Shown here: one piece after another, positions 16,232-25,271 of the stretch
How positions within the stretch are numbered: position 1 is the stretch's first letter
Layout: each line of letters starts with the position of its first letter
DNA from: Bacillota bacterium
GTDB taxonomy: Bacteria > Bacillota > Clostridia > Peptostreptococcales > Anaerovoracaceae
Assembly: GCA_016280485.1 (NCBI GenBank)
Contig: JAEEGU010000051.1
Coordinates: 124,001-188,000 of the forward strand
Direction of reading: 5' to 3'
DNA length: 64,000 bases
Position numbers and translations under genes: made by a program
Notes under the pieces: generated by a model
The model's input: only the letters and a program-made list of their open reading frames with translations
What the model was told of the DNA's origin: nothing
The model's database searches: none

Positions 16232-16411
16232 ATGAAAATAATTATGCCGGATGGATCTCCAATGCTTCTTCCTGAAGAAGCGGAATGTCTTTGCTCGGGT
16301 GATTCACCGGAACGGATGCACGATTGTCCGATGTCCATGTTTGATGATTGGGGCAACACCTGCATCCCGCTCAAGTGTCCGCATTATCGAAACCCAGAGA
16401 ATCTTCAATAA
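16232..16411 (+). CDS. Small cysteine-rich protein, 59 aa
   Basis: ATG at 16232 lies 7 bases after a perfect AGGAGG; an ATG two codons earlier is too close to it. The product, beginning MKIIMPDGS, has five cysteines (CLC, DCP, TCIP, KCPHY) and many acidic residues, suggesting a small metal-binding or disulfide protein. It has its own rightward promoter and ends inside a strong terminator, so it is an independent unit running against the surrounding genes. No family recognised. Confidence 0.7.
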   Translation: MKIIMPDGSPMLLPEEAECLCSGDSPERMHDCPMSMFDDWGNTCIPLKCPHYRNPENLQ

Positions 16412-16451
16412 AAATCAGCCGGAAAGAACTTCTCCTTTCCGGCTGATTTTT
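16410..16451. terminator. Bidirectional rho-independent terminator
   Basis: A perfect 17-bp stem with an 8-base loop and A/T runs on both sides. It ends both the rightward small gene (stop codon inside the left arm) and the leftward DUF2325 gene (stop at 16471). Confidence 0.9.
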
Positions 16452-16470
16452 CTATTACACGGTCTTTTTC

Positions 16471-18174
16471 CTATTTCTCCGGTTCTATTTCAAGGGCATC
16501 GATCTCCCGGAGGATTTCGTATAACTGCCGCGAGCAGTTTTCAACGCCGGCTTTTTCAAAGTAATGAACCGTAATCCCGCTCTTTTCGGCGATTGACTTT
16601 ACAGAACCGTAGCTGCTGTGGGAAATGGCGTTTGGCTGGAAAATGATAATATCCGCCGTTGAAGCCGCACTGTAGTTGTAGGATTCTCTGTCATAGAGAA
16701 ACGTGCAATCCGGGAACCGCTGCCGCATCGGAGCTGCCCACGTCGCATGGCCGCCATATATGACGACCTTCCTATTCGATCTGACGGGAAAAACAATCTT
16801 ATCTTCTCCCGGATCATCTGCTTCTTCCTCGCCTTCCTCCGCGGGAGGCAGCAGCTCTTCCAACGCTTTGCACTCACGACGCAGCGCCTTAATGTCTTCG
16901 GCCATTTGCTCCTTCTCAGCGGCCAGTCGTGAAATTTCCTCTTTTGCGATCGAAAGTTCCCTTTGCGCTGCCTGTGCTTCCTTGCTTGCGTCCGTTGCCT
17001 TCCGCTCCGCGGCCGCAATCCTCTGATCTGCCTCTTTCTGTATTTGTCCGGAGGTTTTCACGGTCTGTTTCAGTTCGAGCAATTCCCCAAGGCAAGCGTC
17101 TTTAATCATCGTATTGATGCGAGCCACGGACCATATGATTTTCTCGTTAAAATAGATACTGTCTTCATCGAAGAATTTTTCTTCACAGCGGGAGTATATG
17201 TAACAGGAGTGAAATTTCGCAAGGTAAATCCAGAACAGCGATCTCTGCGAGATACCAAGGGCAGGAACGGCTCCAAACAGATAATACAGGTTATCTAACG
17301 CTTCAAAATGTTCGATGCACTTTTTGAGTCTTTTATCGGTTTCTTCCTGGGACATTTTCAGCGTGTTCTGGATTACTGCAAAGCCTGGATTTTGGTGTTT
17401 AATCAGGTCTTCAGGGTAAATTGCTTTTGTAGTTTGACCGTATTGGCTATTAGGGTCCTTAAAGAAACGATCCTGAAATTCTCTTTTGAAATACTGCCGC
17501 TCTATTTTGATTCGCTTGCAGAAATCGTACACGAGATAAACGTACAGATGGGTCATTGCTTCCGCGAATTTTTCTCGCGTATTTTTGTTTTGCAAGGTCT
17601 CGAAGGAAAGCAGCGTAGCAAGGCTTGCGGACGTTCTCGGTAGCTTTGCTGCTTTTGGGCTTAGGTGCAGGTATTCTACAATCAGGGAAGGAATCGTGTA
17701 ATGGAATTCTTTTTTCAGGTTTTGTGGGCTCTCTCCGCCCGACAACACTTCACTTATGATCGTAGTGAAATTAGACCTTTTATCCTTTTCTGAAGCCTTT
17801 ATCAGCCGGTCTTTATAATCCTCAAAGGAATCCTCTAATTCCTGGCATAGTAGATCCAGGTATATTGCGATTGAAACTTCCTGGTTTGGTTTGGAGATAA
17901 GCTCCCAAGCTCCGATATTGCGCAGCGGTATTCCGAGCAGCAGTCTGGAGGCGTCAGTGAAGTCCTTTCCGTACTTCTCAAAACATTCCTTCTTCCAGAA
18001 GTTGTAGCTTTCTTTGATGTGTTCAGAGCAGTCCTTCAGCCACACGGGATCGATCGCATCTGACAGGCTTGGCTTTTTTGTTTCGACTGCGAGCTTCAAG
18101 GTAATCTGGGATATTTCTGTCCAAAAGCTCGAAATCTGTCGTGACCGGTAATCATGCTTTTTCTTTTTTGCCAC
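16471..18174 (-). CDS. DUF2325-domain protein with coiled coil
   Basis: 567 residues from GTG behind AGGAG. Residues about 1-370 are helical with no recognised domain. A coiled coil rich in Glu/Lys/Ala occupies about 375-435. The C-terminus (about 470-567) matches DUF2325: VVIYGGHATW, FLYDRES, ADIIIFQPNAISH and a final ITVHYFEKAG strand. DUF2325 proteins are small Rossmann-like domains of unknown function common in Firmicutes and on mobile elements. It follows the Mrr and unknown genes in the same direction and may belong to the same defence-like operon. Role not established. Confidence 0.75.
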   Translation of the reverse strand: MAKKKKHDYRSRQISSFWTEISQITLKLAVETKKPSLSDAIDPVWLKDCSEHIKESYNFWKKECFEKYGKDFTDASRLLLGIPLRNIGAWELISKPNQEVSIAIYLDLLCQELEDSFEDYKDRLIKASEKDKRSNFTTIISEVLSGGESPQNLKKEFHYTIPSLIVEYLHLSPKAAKLPRTSASLATLLSFETLQNKNTREKFAEAMTHLYVYLVYDFCKRIKIERQYFKREFQDRFFKDPNSQYGQTTKAIYPEDLIKHQNPGFAVIQNTLKMSQEETDKRLKKCIEHFEALDNLYYLFGAVPALGISQRSLFWIYLAKFHSCYIYSRCEEKFFDEDSIYFNEKIIWSVARINTMIKDACLGELLELKQTVKTSGQIQKEADQRIAAAERKATDASKEAQAAQRELSIAKEEISRLAAEKEQMAEDIKALRRECKALEELLPPAEEGEEEADDPGEDKIVFPVRSNRKVVIYGGHATWAAPMRQRFPDCTFLYDRESYNYSAASTADIIIFQPNAISHSSYGSVKSIAEKSGITVHYFEKAGVENCSRQLYEILREIDALEIEPEK

Positions 18175-18245
18175 CGCTTTTATCTCCTTTCTCTCGTACT
18201 GCCGGCAGCGGAATGAGAATCTTTGCGCCTCCTATGAAAACCTCT

Positions 18246-19211
18246 TCACTTTTTCTTCCCGTAATTCTTGGGAAAGTACTCCTTGCCCAGAAGCCAGATG
18301 TACTTATCAATTTGCTTCAGATTGTATTCCGACAACCCATAAAAAGTTCGGAAATCAATCAATATCTGTTTGAAACGAACATAATTTTTCAATGCATCAT
18401 TTCTAAATGATGAAAATCTATCCTGATTTCTAAATTGTCGAAGCACTAAATCCACATAGCTATCGTAAATTGGATAATCGAGAGGATTGTGGTGGCTGCA
18501 GTATTTTGAAGCAAACGAATAGAAGTTCTTTCCAGTTCCGCTTATCGTGATCTCCTTGATGTCATCCACCAGCGTAACATCTCCAGCTTTCAATCTGGAG
18601 TCAATTGCTAAAGATAGAATGTGCTTTGCCACAGGATATACAGAGTAAATATTGGTGCTGTAAAAATCGTTCAGTGTAGAAACCTTCAGCAGAACGTCTG
18701 TAATATCTGAATTCTGGGGGCACAGTTTGTTGAACAGCTTATCCAGTGCGTCTTCCTGAAGATGATAATTCTCCAGGGAGTCCCATTTGGCAAGATAGAG
18801 TTCTACCTGCTCCACGGAAGGAGTCGGAACATTCTTGCGGGTCTTTTTGCGTGACTGTACTGCTACCGGCTTCGGTTGTTCTGCTGACTTATCCTCTGTC
18901 ATTGCATCTATTCCATTTGAAGCGAGAAAAGACCGAAACCTCCGGATGTGCGACAAATAGCCGTGAACCAGCCTCCCGGGATCGCCACTGGAATTCTTTC
19001 GAAGTACATCTAACAGCATGGCCTTTGCTTCTTCGTCACTGCCATCAACCGCTTTCCAGAAAAGATCATGGTCTCCATTGAGCCACAAATAAAATGAATC
19101 CGAATATGCTGTCTGTATCGTGTTTGCGCTAATACTCTGGCTTTGCAGAAATGGCTTGTAAAGAGACCGGACTTCTTCAAAGGACATCTGCTTTAGAGCG
19201 TTCTTATCCAA
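18246..19211 (-). CDS. Unknown protein linked to an Mrr-type endonuclease
   Basis: 321 residues; TTG start 8 bases after GAGGAG, which itself spans the end of the mrr-like gene, so the two are coupled. A basic linker (QSRKKTRKN) near residue 120 divides it. The C-terminal half has SGTGKNFYSFASKYCSHHNP followed by YPIYDSYVDLVL, a pattern seen in some proteins next to restriction genes and loosely like helix-hairpin-helix glycosylase folds. I cannot assign a family. Its partner position implies a joint function with the endonuclease. Confidence 0.65.
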   Translation of the reverse strand: MDKNALKQMSFEEVRSLYKPFLQSQSISANTIQTAYSDSFYLWLNGDHDLFWKAVDGSDEEAKAMLLDVLRKNSSGDPGRLVHGYLSHIRRFRSFLASNGIDAMTEDKSAEQPKPVAVQSRKKTRKNVPTPSVEQVELYLAKWDSLENYHLQEDALDKLFNKLCPQNSDITDVLLKVSTLNDFYSTNIYSVYPVAKHILSLAIDSRLKAGDVTLVDDIKEITISGTGKNFYSFASKYCSHHNPLDYPIYDSYVDLVLRQFRNQDRFSSFRNDALKNYVRFKQILIDFRTFYGLSEYNLKQIDKYIWLLGKEYFPKNYGKKK

Positions 19212-19217
19212 ATCCTA

Positions 19218-20207
19218 TCACTCCTCTTTCGGCACAGGAATGTAAACCATCTTCAGCGGAATCATCTTCCGGTACTTCTCATCCAGATCCTCATAGTATT
19301 TCAAAATCAGATCCACCAGCTCCGTACCGTTAATGCCGCGGATAATCGGTGTGTTCTCCAGATATTTCTGCGCATTCTTCGTGTAATTGGAAAGTGTTAC
19401 GAACAAACCGTAATCACCCTCACGCATTGCCCCTCTCAGAGATTGGATAGTCGTCTCTTTTATATCGCTATCCTGGCTCTTTACCTGGACTAAAATGCGC
19501 GGAGGCAATTCATCTTTGTATGCCGTGATATCAATTCCACTGTCGCCGCCCTGGGAAGAAACGATTGTCCGATATCCCATCGCGTGAAGGAGGTCTGCGA
19601 CGAACGGCTCCAGATCATAGCCTTTTAGCTGGCGGCTCAGTTCCTTCAAAATAAAGTCTTTTGTGCTCTCAACGATATCTTCGGCGGTTGCTCCTACCGT
19701 ATCGTCCTCGTCATTCACAGCGGTTGCCTTTTGGAAGCCCTTGTCCAGAGCTGCCATATATTCATCTGCGTAATTTTTCACAGCAAAAAGCGACATTGCG
19801 GAGCCGATTTCATATAGGGCGCCCTGCGAGAAATACATACGAGGCATATGTTTCAGCCATTTCACTTTCCTGGTCTGGACATATTCTGTCTGAGAAGGAT
19901 CATAGATATAGTCGCTGTCTACTACTCCGATGTTTACCTCACGATTGCTCTTGGATGGGAAAACCACGTAATCGCCGATTTGAATTTCATAGCAAAAACG
20001 ATACAGCATACCTGCCCCAGTGGCAACGCTGCCCTTTTTTGCGTCTGGATACACCTGAACGTATTTATCCTTAAAGGCATCCCTGCTTACGCCGATTAAG
20101 CGGAGGTCGCCCATTTTCGGCCAGCCGATAGCAATCACGTTCTCTTTGAGAAATAGATTATCGTTTTGTGTATGTATCCCCCAGATTTTCTTTTCTTCGT
20201 TTGCCAT
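19218..20207 (-). CDS. Mrr-type (type IV) restriction endonuclease
   Basis: 329 residues; ATG at 20207 is 7 bases after AGGAG. The N-terminal half (about 1-150) begins WGIHTQNDNLFL and contains GDYVVFPSK, resembling modification- or nucleic-acid-sensing domains found in front of Mrr nucleases. The Mrr catalytic domain covers about 190-300: EPFVADLLHAMGY, then GGDSGIDITAY and ILVQVKSQ, giving the D and QxK active-site residues. Such enzymes cut modified foreign DNA. Together with the downstream unknown gene and HsdRMS it makes this part of the element defence-rich. Confidence 0.85.
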   Translation of the reverse strand: MANEEKKIWGIHTQNDNLFLKENVIAIGWPKMGDLRLIGVSRDAFKDKYVQVYPDAKKGSVATGAGMLYRFCYEIQIGDYVVFPSKSNREVNIGVVDSDYIYDPSQTEYVQTRKVKWLKHMPRMYFSQGALYEIGSAMSLFAVKNYADEYMAALDKGFQKATAVNDEDDTVGATAEDIVESTKDFILKELSRQLKGYDLEPFVADLLHAMGYRTIVSSQGGDSGIDITAYKDELPPRILVQVKSQDSDIKETTIQSLRGAMREGDYGLFVTLSNYTKNAQKYLENTPIIRGINGTELVDLILKYYEDLDEKYRKMIPLKMVYIPVPKEE

Positions 20208-20612
20208 AATCAAACTCCTCCCTATTTTTTATTGACTGCGAATATATTACCACAACTTCTTCGTAAAAGCACCTGCTATAAAAGCAGTAATTAGATGGCT
20301 GCTTCTGTTTTTTTCGAAATCCAGGTAGAAAAACACTCTTTGCAATCTGAATTATTGCATTACATAGAATCGACCGTGCAGAAGAGCTTAGCCACCGTCA
20401 TATTCCTGCGCGAACAGATCGCAAAGAGTATTATCTGAGATAGATCGAATTCTTCTGCAATGAAGAGCTTGTCGAAAAATCATCTATCTGCAGTATATAT
20501 GATATTTTCACTTTTGGCAAGTAGTTCCTCTTTCTTAACTTCACCAAGCTTGGCCGCTTTCTGCGTCGCCGAGTTTACAGTTTAGATCCTTGCCACATCC
20601 TATATAGAATGT
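20208..20612. other. Intergenic region between mrr-like and repB-like genes
   Basis: About 400 bases, AT-rich, without a credible gene. An ATCTATC/GATAGAT pair near 20438-20490 and two copies of a TGCA-AGAGCTT-like motif (about 20382 and 20456) are the only structure seen. It lies downstream of the replication gene and could hold the mrr promoter, but I find no consensus box. Confidence 0.4.
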
Positions 20613-21698
20613 TTACCTGTTGCTCTTTCGCTCCTCTTCTTCAGATTCGATGATTTTGATCATATATCGCATCGGATAAGGCAGGTTTTTCTTCAGGTTC
20701 GCCTTCAGCACGATTTCCCGTAGATAGTCATAGAGATCCGTCGTGGTAAATGACGTGGAGCTCTGCGCCTTTGCGATAACCAGGTCCCGCTCTTCCAGCG
20801 TCAAATGGAAATTGCACTTATCGAAAATCGATCGATACAGTTCTTGCCAGGATTCTTCGCCGTTGGAACCGTTATCGATCATATTGCTCTCAGAGCTGCT
20901 CTCAAATGCGTCCGGTGCCGTCTCTCTGACCAGCTTTTCCCCGGCGTCGTTGAGATCGATGAAGGGGCCCCGGTCGTCTGCTTCATCCAGCGCGTTGCTC
21001 TTTTTAGACACCGTGATCTCCACGCCAATAACCGATCGAGCGTCGTTCGGATCCTTCGTCTTGGTGACGCTGCAATTGAGATCTGTCTTCTCGTTGATCT
21101 CTTCGATCGCAGCAGTAAAGATTTTATCCAGGAATCTGCGCTGCTCAGGATATTTGTCTTCACAATCAAGAATCTTACGGAGATCGTCGATACTGATTTT
21201 AATGACGCGCTTGTAGTTATTCCGGACCAGATAGGTGTACAAGTTGTAGGTGGATTCTCGCTTCATCCTGGAAATGTTCTGGAGCGTATATTTGATGTAC
21301 CCGGAATTCGCCAGGTTGAAGAATAGCGCTGACCCGGTTTGGGAGCACTGGATGACGACCGTTTGCTTTTCATCTGCCTTCACAAGCGCAACATACTGAA
21401 AAGCAGGGGTGAAGAACACAGGCATCTTCTCTGTGCTGCACTTCATTGATATTCTCGACAGAGCGCCGAGCTGCTTTTCCAATGTTTTTAGATTGATCGA
21501 CTTGTATGGCAGCCCGATCAGATTTGCAAACTCGCGTACAGTAAACTGCACCGGCTCCGTTGACGGTTTCAGTGGGTTGATTTTTGCCAGGTACGCATTC
21601 AGCAGCTTAATGGAATTCAATTCGAGTTTTGCTCGGTTTACCAGCTCCGTCAATTCGTGTCCCTGAGAAACCAGTTCCTTACCTGTAAATCCTGACAT
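20613..21698 (-). CDS. repB: Replication initiator, RepB/Rep_3 family
   Basis: 361 residues. The layout fits initiators of iteron plasmids: a first winged-helix domain (about 40-160, with TVREFANLIGLPYKSINLKTLEKQL) and a second (about 160-260, with LYTYLVRNNYKRVIKISIDDLRKIL), then ITVSKK. The acidic C-terminal third (about 260-361) is extra. It would bind the 22-bp iterons upstream and start replication. The gene lies directly downstream of the iteron array and transcribes away from it, as in classic plasmids. Family assignment from pattern; strong support from context. Confidence 0.85.
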   Translation of the reverse strand: MSGFTGKELVSQGHELTELVNRAKLELNSIKLLNAYLAKINPLKPSTEPVQFTVREFANLIGLPYKSINLKTLEKQLGALSRISMKCSTEKMPVFFTPAFQYVALVKADEKQTVVIQCSQTGSALFFNLANSGYIKYTLQNISRMKRESTYNLYTYLVRNNYKRVIKISIDDLRKILDCEDKYPEQRRFLDKIFTAAIEEINEKTDLNCSVTKTKDPNDARSVIGVEITVSKKSNALDEADDRGPFIDLNDAGEKLVRETAPDAFESSSESNMIDNGSNGEESWQELYRSIFDKCNFHLTLEERDLVIAKAQSSTSFTTTDLYDYLREIVLKANLKKNLPYPMRYMIKIIESEEEERKSNR

Positions 21699-21740
21699 CT
21701 ATCATCCATCCTTCTCTCTCATAGGCAGGCAGACATATTG

Positions 21741-21825
21741 TTTACCTGCTTGTTATAGAAACCTGTTTATATCTTGTTTATTATCTATGTTTATAATGCT
21801 TGTTTATTATCTTGTTTAGGGAAAC
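21741..21825. repeat. AT-rich block with short ATAAACAAG repeats
   Basis: On the lower strand the 9-mer ATAAACAAG, or close variants, occurs about six times at 10-15-base spacing between repB and the 22-bp iterons. It could be the unwinding element of the origin or operators for repB. Confidence 0.55.
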
Positions 21826-21862
21826 TCGGGAGATATTGCCACATCCCAAATTTCAACTATAT

Positions 21863-22290
21863 GTGACCCCTCTTTTCAGAAGGAATGTCCCCATTTTTCA
21901 GACGATTTGCCCCCGGTTTTCAGAAAGTGCGACCCTGCTTTTCAGAAGGTCTGACCCCAGTTTTCAGAGGATGTGTCCCCGCTTTTCAGAAGGTCTGACC
22001 CCAGTTTTCAGAGGATGTGACCCCGGTTTTCAGACAATGCGACCCCGCTTTTCAGAAGGTCTGACCCCGGTTTTCAGAAGATACGACCCCAACTTTCAGA
22101 AGGTGTGACCCCATTTTTCAGAAGATGCGACCCCGCTTTTCAGAAGATGTGTCCCCGGATTTCAGAAGATATGACCCCATTTTTCAGAAGGAATATCCTT
22201 GATTTCCAGGAATATGACCCCATTTTTCAGAAACACAGGTCTGAATTGCCAAATTTGCGACCCCATTTTTCAGAAGTTATGTGTACCAAA
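21863..22290. repeat. oriV: Iteron array: 18 copies at 22-bp spacing (replication origin)
   Basis: TTTTCAGA followed by 14 bases ending in GACCCC-type sequence recurs 18 times from 21873 to 22274. Most copies are exactly 22 bp apart, two turns of the helix. Two intervals are irregular: one unit is shifted near 22200, and a longer gap follows 22230. Copies 4, 6 and 9 are nearly identical. Such arrays upstream of a RepB-type gene are binding sites that control replication and copy number. Eighteen is a large number for this plasmid type. Confidence 0.9.
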
Positions 22291-22320
22291 TTCATAATTT
22301 TTTCTGATTATAGAGGATAT

Positions 22321-22806
22321 TTAGCCAGGCAACGGCTCATAATAGTCTTTTGCGCCGTCAGATGGGAAGATTCCCCTGTGTCTGGCAGCGGAACGGTACA
22401 GTAAAAGCTGGTCATGCACGTCATAAAACGCATTGACGAACTCTTCCGGGACGAAAATCCCGCATTCATCTACTCTTACCGTTTTTCTGACATAGATTCT
22501 ATCGTCCTGAAGAAATACCTGCAGGCCGGGGGTTTCGACATTGCTGGCGTTTGCCAAGATCAGTTTTTCATCTGTGGCGAGATCCTGAAATATGCCCTCC
22601 GGGATAAACCCAAGAATTTTTATTGTTTCAGCGTCATCCTCGCCGCAATCCACGACGATTCCCGCCCGTTCATTTCGCCAGGAAAACAGAGCAACGATTA
22701 CGGCTTCTGTCGGAGAACTGTCAGATGCCTCGGAGATATAACAATCGAAATTGCACGATTTGAGAATCTCGTAAACCAAATCAGCGTTTCTTCTGGTCGC
22801 TTCCAT
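22321..22806 (-). CDS. Unknown protein, possibly YbjN-like
   Basis: 161 residues, ATG with GGAGGTG upstream. It starts from its own element-type promoter and ends at the edge of the iteron array, so it is transcribed toward the origin. Mixed alpha/beta pattern: an initial helix (ADLVYEILKSCNF), strands with VIVALFSW and AGIVVDCG, and a late FVPEEFVNAFYDVHDQLLLY helix. The pattern recalls YbjN/secretion-chaperone-like folds, but this is weak. Position suggests a link to replication control. Confidence 0.6.
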   Translation of the reverse strand: MEATRRNADLVYEILKSCNFDCYISEASDSSPTEAVIVALFSWRNERAGIVVDCGEDDAETIKILGFIPEGIFQDLATDEKLILANASNVETPGLQVFLQDDRIYVRKTVRVDECGIFVPEEFVNAFYDVHDQLLLYRSAARHRGIFPSDGAKDYYEPLPG

Positions 22807-22857
22807 GGATGCTGCTTCACCTCCGGAAAATGATAAAGCAATCTTTCTATGGGTATC

Positions 22858-22886
22858 AGTATATACTATATTTAGTTTTGTGTCAA
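22858..22886 (-). promoter_or_regulatory. Promoter (element family)
   Basis: Leftward TTGACA (22886-22881), 17-base spacer, TATACT (22863-22858). Serves the 161-residue gene and possibly repB. Confidence 0.8.
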
Positions 22887-22972
22887 CTTTCGGGCAGAAT
22901 TTGTCGTTGAATGCCGCATCACCGCCTCTGTGAAAGAAGCGGTGATATTGTTCAGATATAGAATGATTTCAC

Positions 22973-23881
22973 TCAAACGCCATCATCTGACTCTTCCAAC
23001 ATCTGTCTGACTGCTTCCAACATTCCCGGGCTCGGAGGATCATCATGGCGTATATAGCCGGCTCTCCGGTTTACGTTTTTGGAAACAGTCGGTTTCCGAT
23101 CTTTCACAAGAACCTGTTCTCTCGTGTAAAGGCCTTGCGTGTTCCAGCGCTCCAGAATGCTGTTCATGTACTTCCATGTCAGGCATCCGGTGTTCTCACA
23201 GGTTCTTTCATAAGCAAGTCGAATCACGTCTTTTGAGAAACCCATTTTGATCCATGCGTCCAGGTATCTCTCCTCTGCCGGCGTGATCCGTCTACCTGTG
23301 AGACCCATCATCTCATAAAGCTCTTTCAGTGCAGCATTTTCGATTTTGCCGCCCTGGATATACCGGGCGGCTTTTTCCAATGTGTTGATTTGCTGCTCTG
23401 ACCAGCGCCGGGCCTCCAGTTCAATCATCTTGACGGAGGGCCTCTCCCCTATTCTTCTGTTCATAGAGTTGTGGATCAAAACACCCAGAACATCCGCTGG
23501 AAGGCCGAGCTGTTCCCGCATAGTGAGAAGTGACCTTAGTTCATCGTTCGTCAGCTTCCTGCCAATACACCTTTGAACTTCTTCGATGAAGATTTTGGTG
23601 CTTCGCTCGTTGTTTTCCTCCGGCCTTCGGAGGTCCTGCTTTCTCTCGCCCTGGTTCAGCCATCCGCTATTGAATGCGCTTTCTTTTCCAAGTCCGAGCT
23701 GCTGCAGGAGTGAAGCTGCGCATTTCAAACGCGGCTCTGCAAATCCGGTAAGCGCATCGTCGAGCCTTGCTTCGCGGCAAAGATAGAGCAAAGCGCTGTC
23801 ACCGTTTCCTGCGGTTAGCAGCCTTCGGATCGTGGCAACCGTCAGCACCACTTCCGTCGTTTCTGTGTTTTTCATTTCCAT
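22973..23881 (-). CDS. DnaD-domain replication protein
   Basis: 302 residues. Two DnaD-type helical units are visible: about 85-170 (CIGRKLTNDELRSLLTM to a helix with ARYIQGG) and about 195-265, the latter with the clear family pattern YLDAWIKMGFSKDVIRLAY then WKYMNSILERWNTQGLYT. The family helps load helicase at primosomes; phage and plasmid versions serve their own origins. The start lies 12 bases after the NYN-like gene stop, in one leftward operon. Basic tail after residue 270. Confidence 0.8.
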   Translation of the reverse strand: MEMKNTETTEVVLTVATIRRLLTAGNGDSALLYLCREARLDDALTGFAEPRLKCAASLLQQLGLGKESAFNSGWLNQGERKQDLRRPEENNERSTKIFIEEVQRCIGRKLTNDELRSLLTMREQLGLPADVLGVLIHNSMNRRIGERPSVKMIELEARRWSEQQINTLEKAARYIQGGKIENAALKELYEMMGLTGRRITPAEERYLDAWIKMGFSKDVIRLAYERTCENTGCLTWKYMNSILERWNTQGLYTREQVLVKDRKPTVSKNVNRRAGYIRHDDPPSPGMLEAVRQMLEESDDGV

Positions 23882-23893
23882 GGCTTCGCAATC

Positions 23894-25258
23894 TCATGCT
23901 CCGCGGTAAAGGCGTAGGAGCTGCGCTGTCAGCTTCCCCTTCTCAACGGCCAGTCGAAGCTGATTTTCATCAAAGGATATTGTCAGACTGTCTCCGATGA
24001 TTTCACATAGCTTCGCAAATTCATCTGGGGTAAGCTGGATTCTTGCCTTGTGTAACGTCAGCTTCGCAATATTATCTATGGACTGCGGGATCTGCGGCAG
24101 CGAGTCTTTGCACGCATTGACTACGGAGTTTACCCACATAGCAACGGAACTTGTACTCATTACGTTATCCATCAGGCAGTAATCTGTAGATCGCTGCGCG
24201 TTGATTGAGGGAATCAGATTGTACGCGCATTTTGATTTTTCCAGCAGAAACAGAAATTTGGTGTTTGGCATGACACTGACAAACCCCCACATATCCGAGT
24301 CGCTGGAGGAGATCACGAATGCCGGCACATTATTCCGGTAAAACTCTTCATTTACACGGGCCGAGATCCGCAGATCTACGAGGGACTTCCCTGTGAGCAT
24401 ACGATCTACTACTTCATGTTCTATGGTGATCCCCGTTCCAACGTAGTTTTTGAAGATGCCCCACGCGATTGATGATTTTGCGTCGTCGACAAGAATAATC
24501 TTTGCAATCTTTTTGCGCAACCCAGGTTCTATCTGGTTGATTGCTGCGCACAACTTGTAAGGATCGGCGTTTTCACAATCCACGATGATAACCGTGCGTG
24601 TGTTTTGGGAGATGAATGTGTTCAGTGAGCTTCGCACCGCCGCAGTCTGAATGCTGTCTTCAACCTGGTCATCATCTCCTGACAGTCTGATCATAAACGC
24701 CCGGTCATTTTTCATGGCGGCAACGATCTTTTTTTGCGGGATGTTGGCATAGACGCCAACGGGACAGTTTCCGTTTATAAAGGGCTTTGCTTCGCGCTCT
24801 ATGCTGTTTGCAACAGATCCGTTCGGCATGAGTACAGCGGATTTTATGATCTCCCAATACTCCGGCGAAACTGCCGTTTTGCAGTTGTTTATGCGATTTC
24901 CTATTTCCGTATTGATCGTAGACAGATATCCCAATAACGCTCCTTGCTTTTTCAGAAGCGGACCGTTTACGCCTTGCAGTTGTTTTAATATTTCGCTTAT
25001 CGTTGGCGTACTGGACCATAAGGTCTTTTTTTGGAGATTGATGTTTTCATAGGCCACAGTCCAGTTTTGAATTAAATGGTTTCTTAATGCCGTTAACGCC
25101 CGGACTATTCTGGCCGCTTTATTCTGGTGTAATAATTCCCAGGCTTCTTCGTCAAGAACTATATCGTTTGCCTGAATCGCTTCGCTTTCGGCTCCGCACA
25201 AAAATAGAAACTGCGTTACAAGCGTATGCTTATCGGCAATGGAACTGAAATCTGTAAT
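23894..25258 (-). CDS. NYN/PIN-like nuclease protein, probable rare ATT start
   Basis: About 454 residues if read from ATT at 25258, 6 bases after GGGGGAG; a TTG at 25348 would overlap the upstream gene by 55 bases and lacks a ribosome-binding site. The central domain (about 225-345 in this numbering) has the NYN pattern: TVIIVDCENAD, KIILVDD, a basic ISARVNEEF helix, and FVISSSDSDMWG, giving clustered acidic residues of a metal-dependent RNase fold. The N-terminal half is helical; the C-terminal tail is a short helical domain. No target known. It is sandwiched between a winged-helix protein and DnaD. Confidence 0.65.
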   Translation of the reverse strand: MTDFSSIADKHTLVTQFLFLCGAESEAIQANDIVLDEEAWELLHQNKAARIVRALTALRNHLIQNWTVAYENINLQKKTLWSSTPTISEILKQLQGVNGPLLKKQGALLGYLSTINTEIGNRINNCKTAVSPEYWEIIKSAVLMPNGSVANSIEREAKPFINGNCPVGVYANIPQKKIVAAMKNDRAFMIRLSGDDDQVEDSIQTAAVRSSLNTFISQNTRTVIIVDCENADPYKLCAAINQIEPGLRKKIAKIILVDDAKSSIAWGIFKNYVGTGITIEHEVVDRMLTGKSLVDLRISARVNEEFYRNNVPAFVISSSDSDMWGFVSVMPNTKFLFLLEKSKCAYNLIPSINAQRSTDYCLMDNVMSTSSVAMWVNSVVNACKDSLPQIPQSIDNIAKLTLHKARIQLTPDEFAKLCEIIGDSLTISFDENQLRLAVEKGKLTAQLLRLYRGA

Positions 25259-25271
25259 AGGAATCTCCCCC

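Noticed and set aside
21863..22290. CRISPR array
   Set aside because: Units are contiguous 22-bp repeats without unique spacers and lie beside a replication initiator.
21800..22404. Two upper-strand frames of about 100 residues in the origin
   Set aside because: They are periodic translations of the 22-bp iterons (repeats of FSEG- and FRRC-like units).
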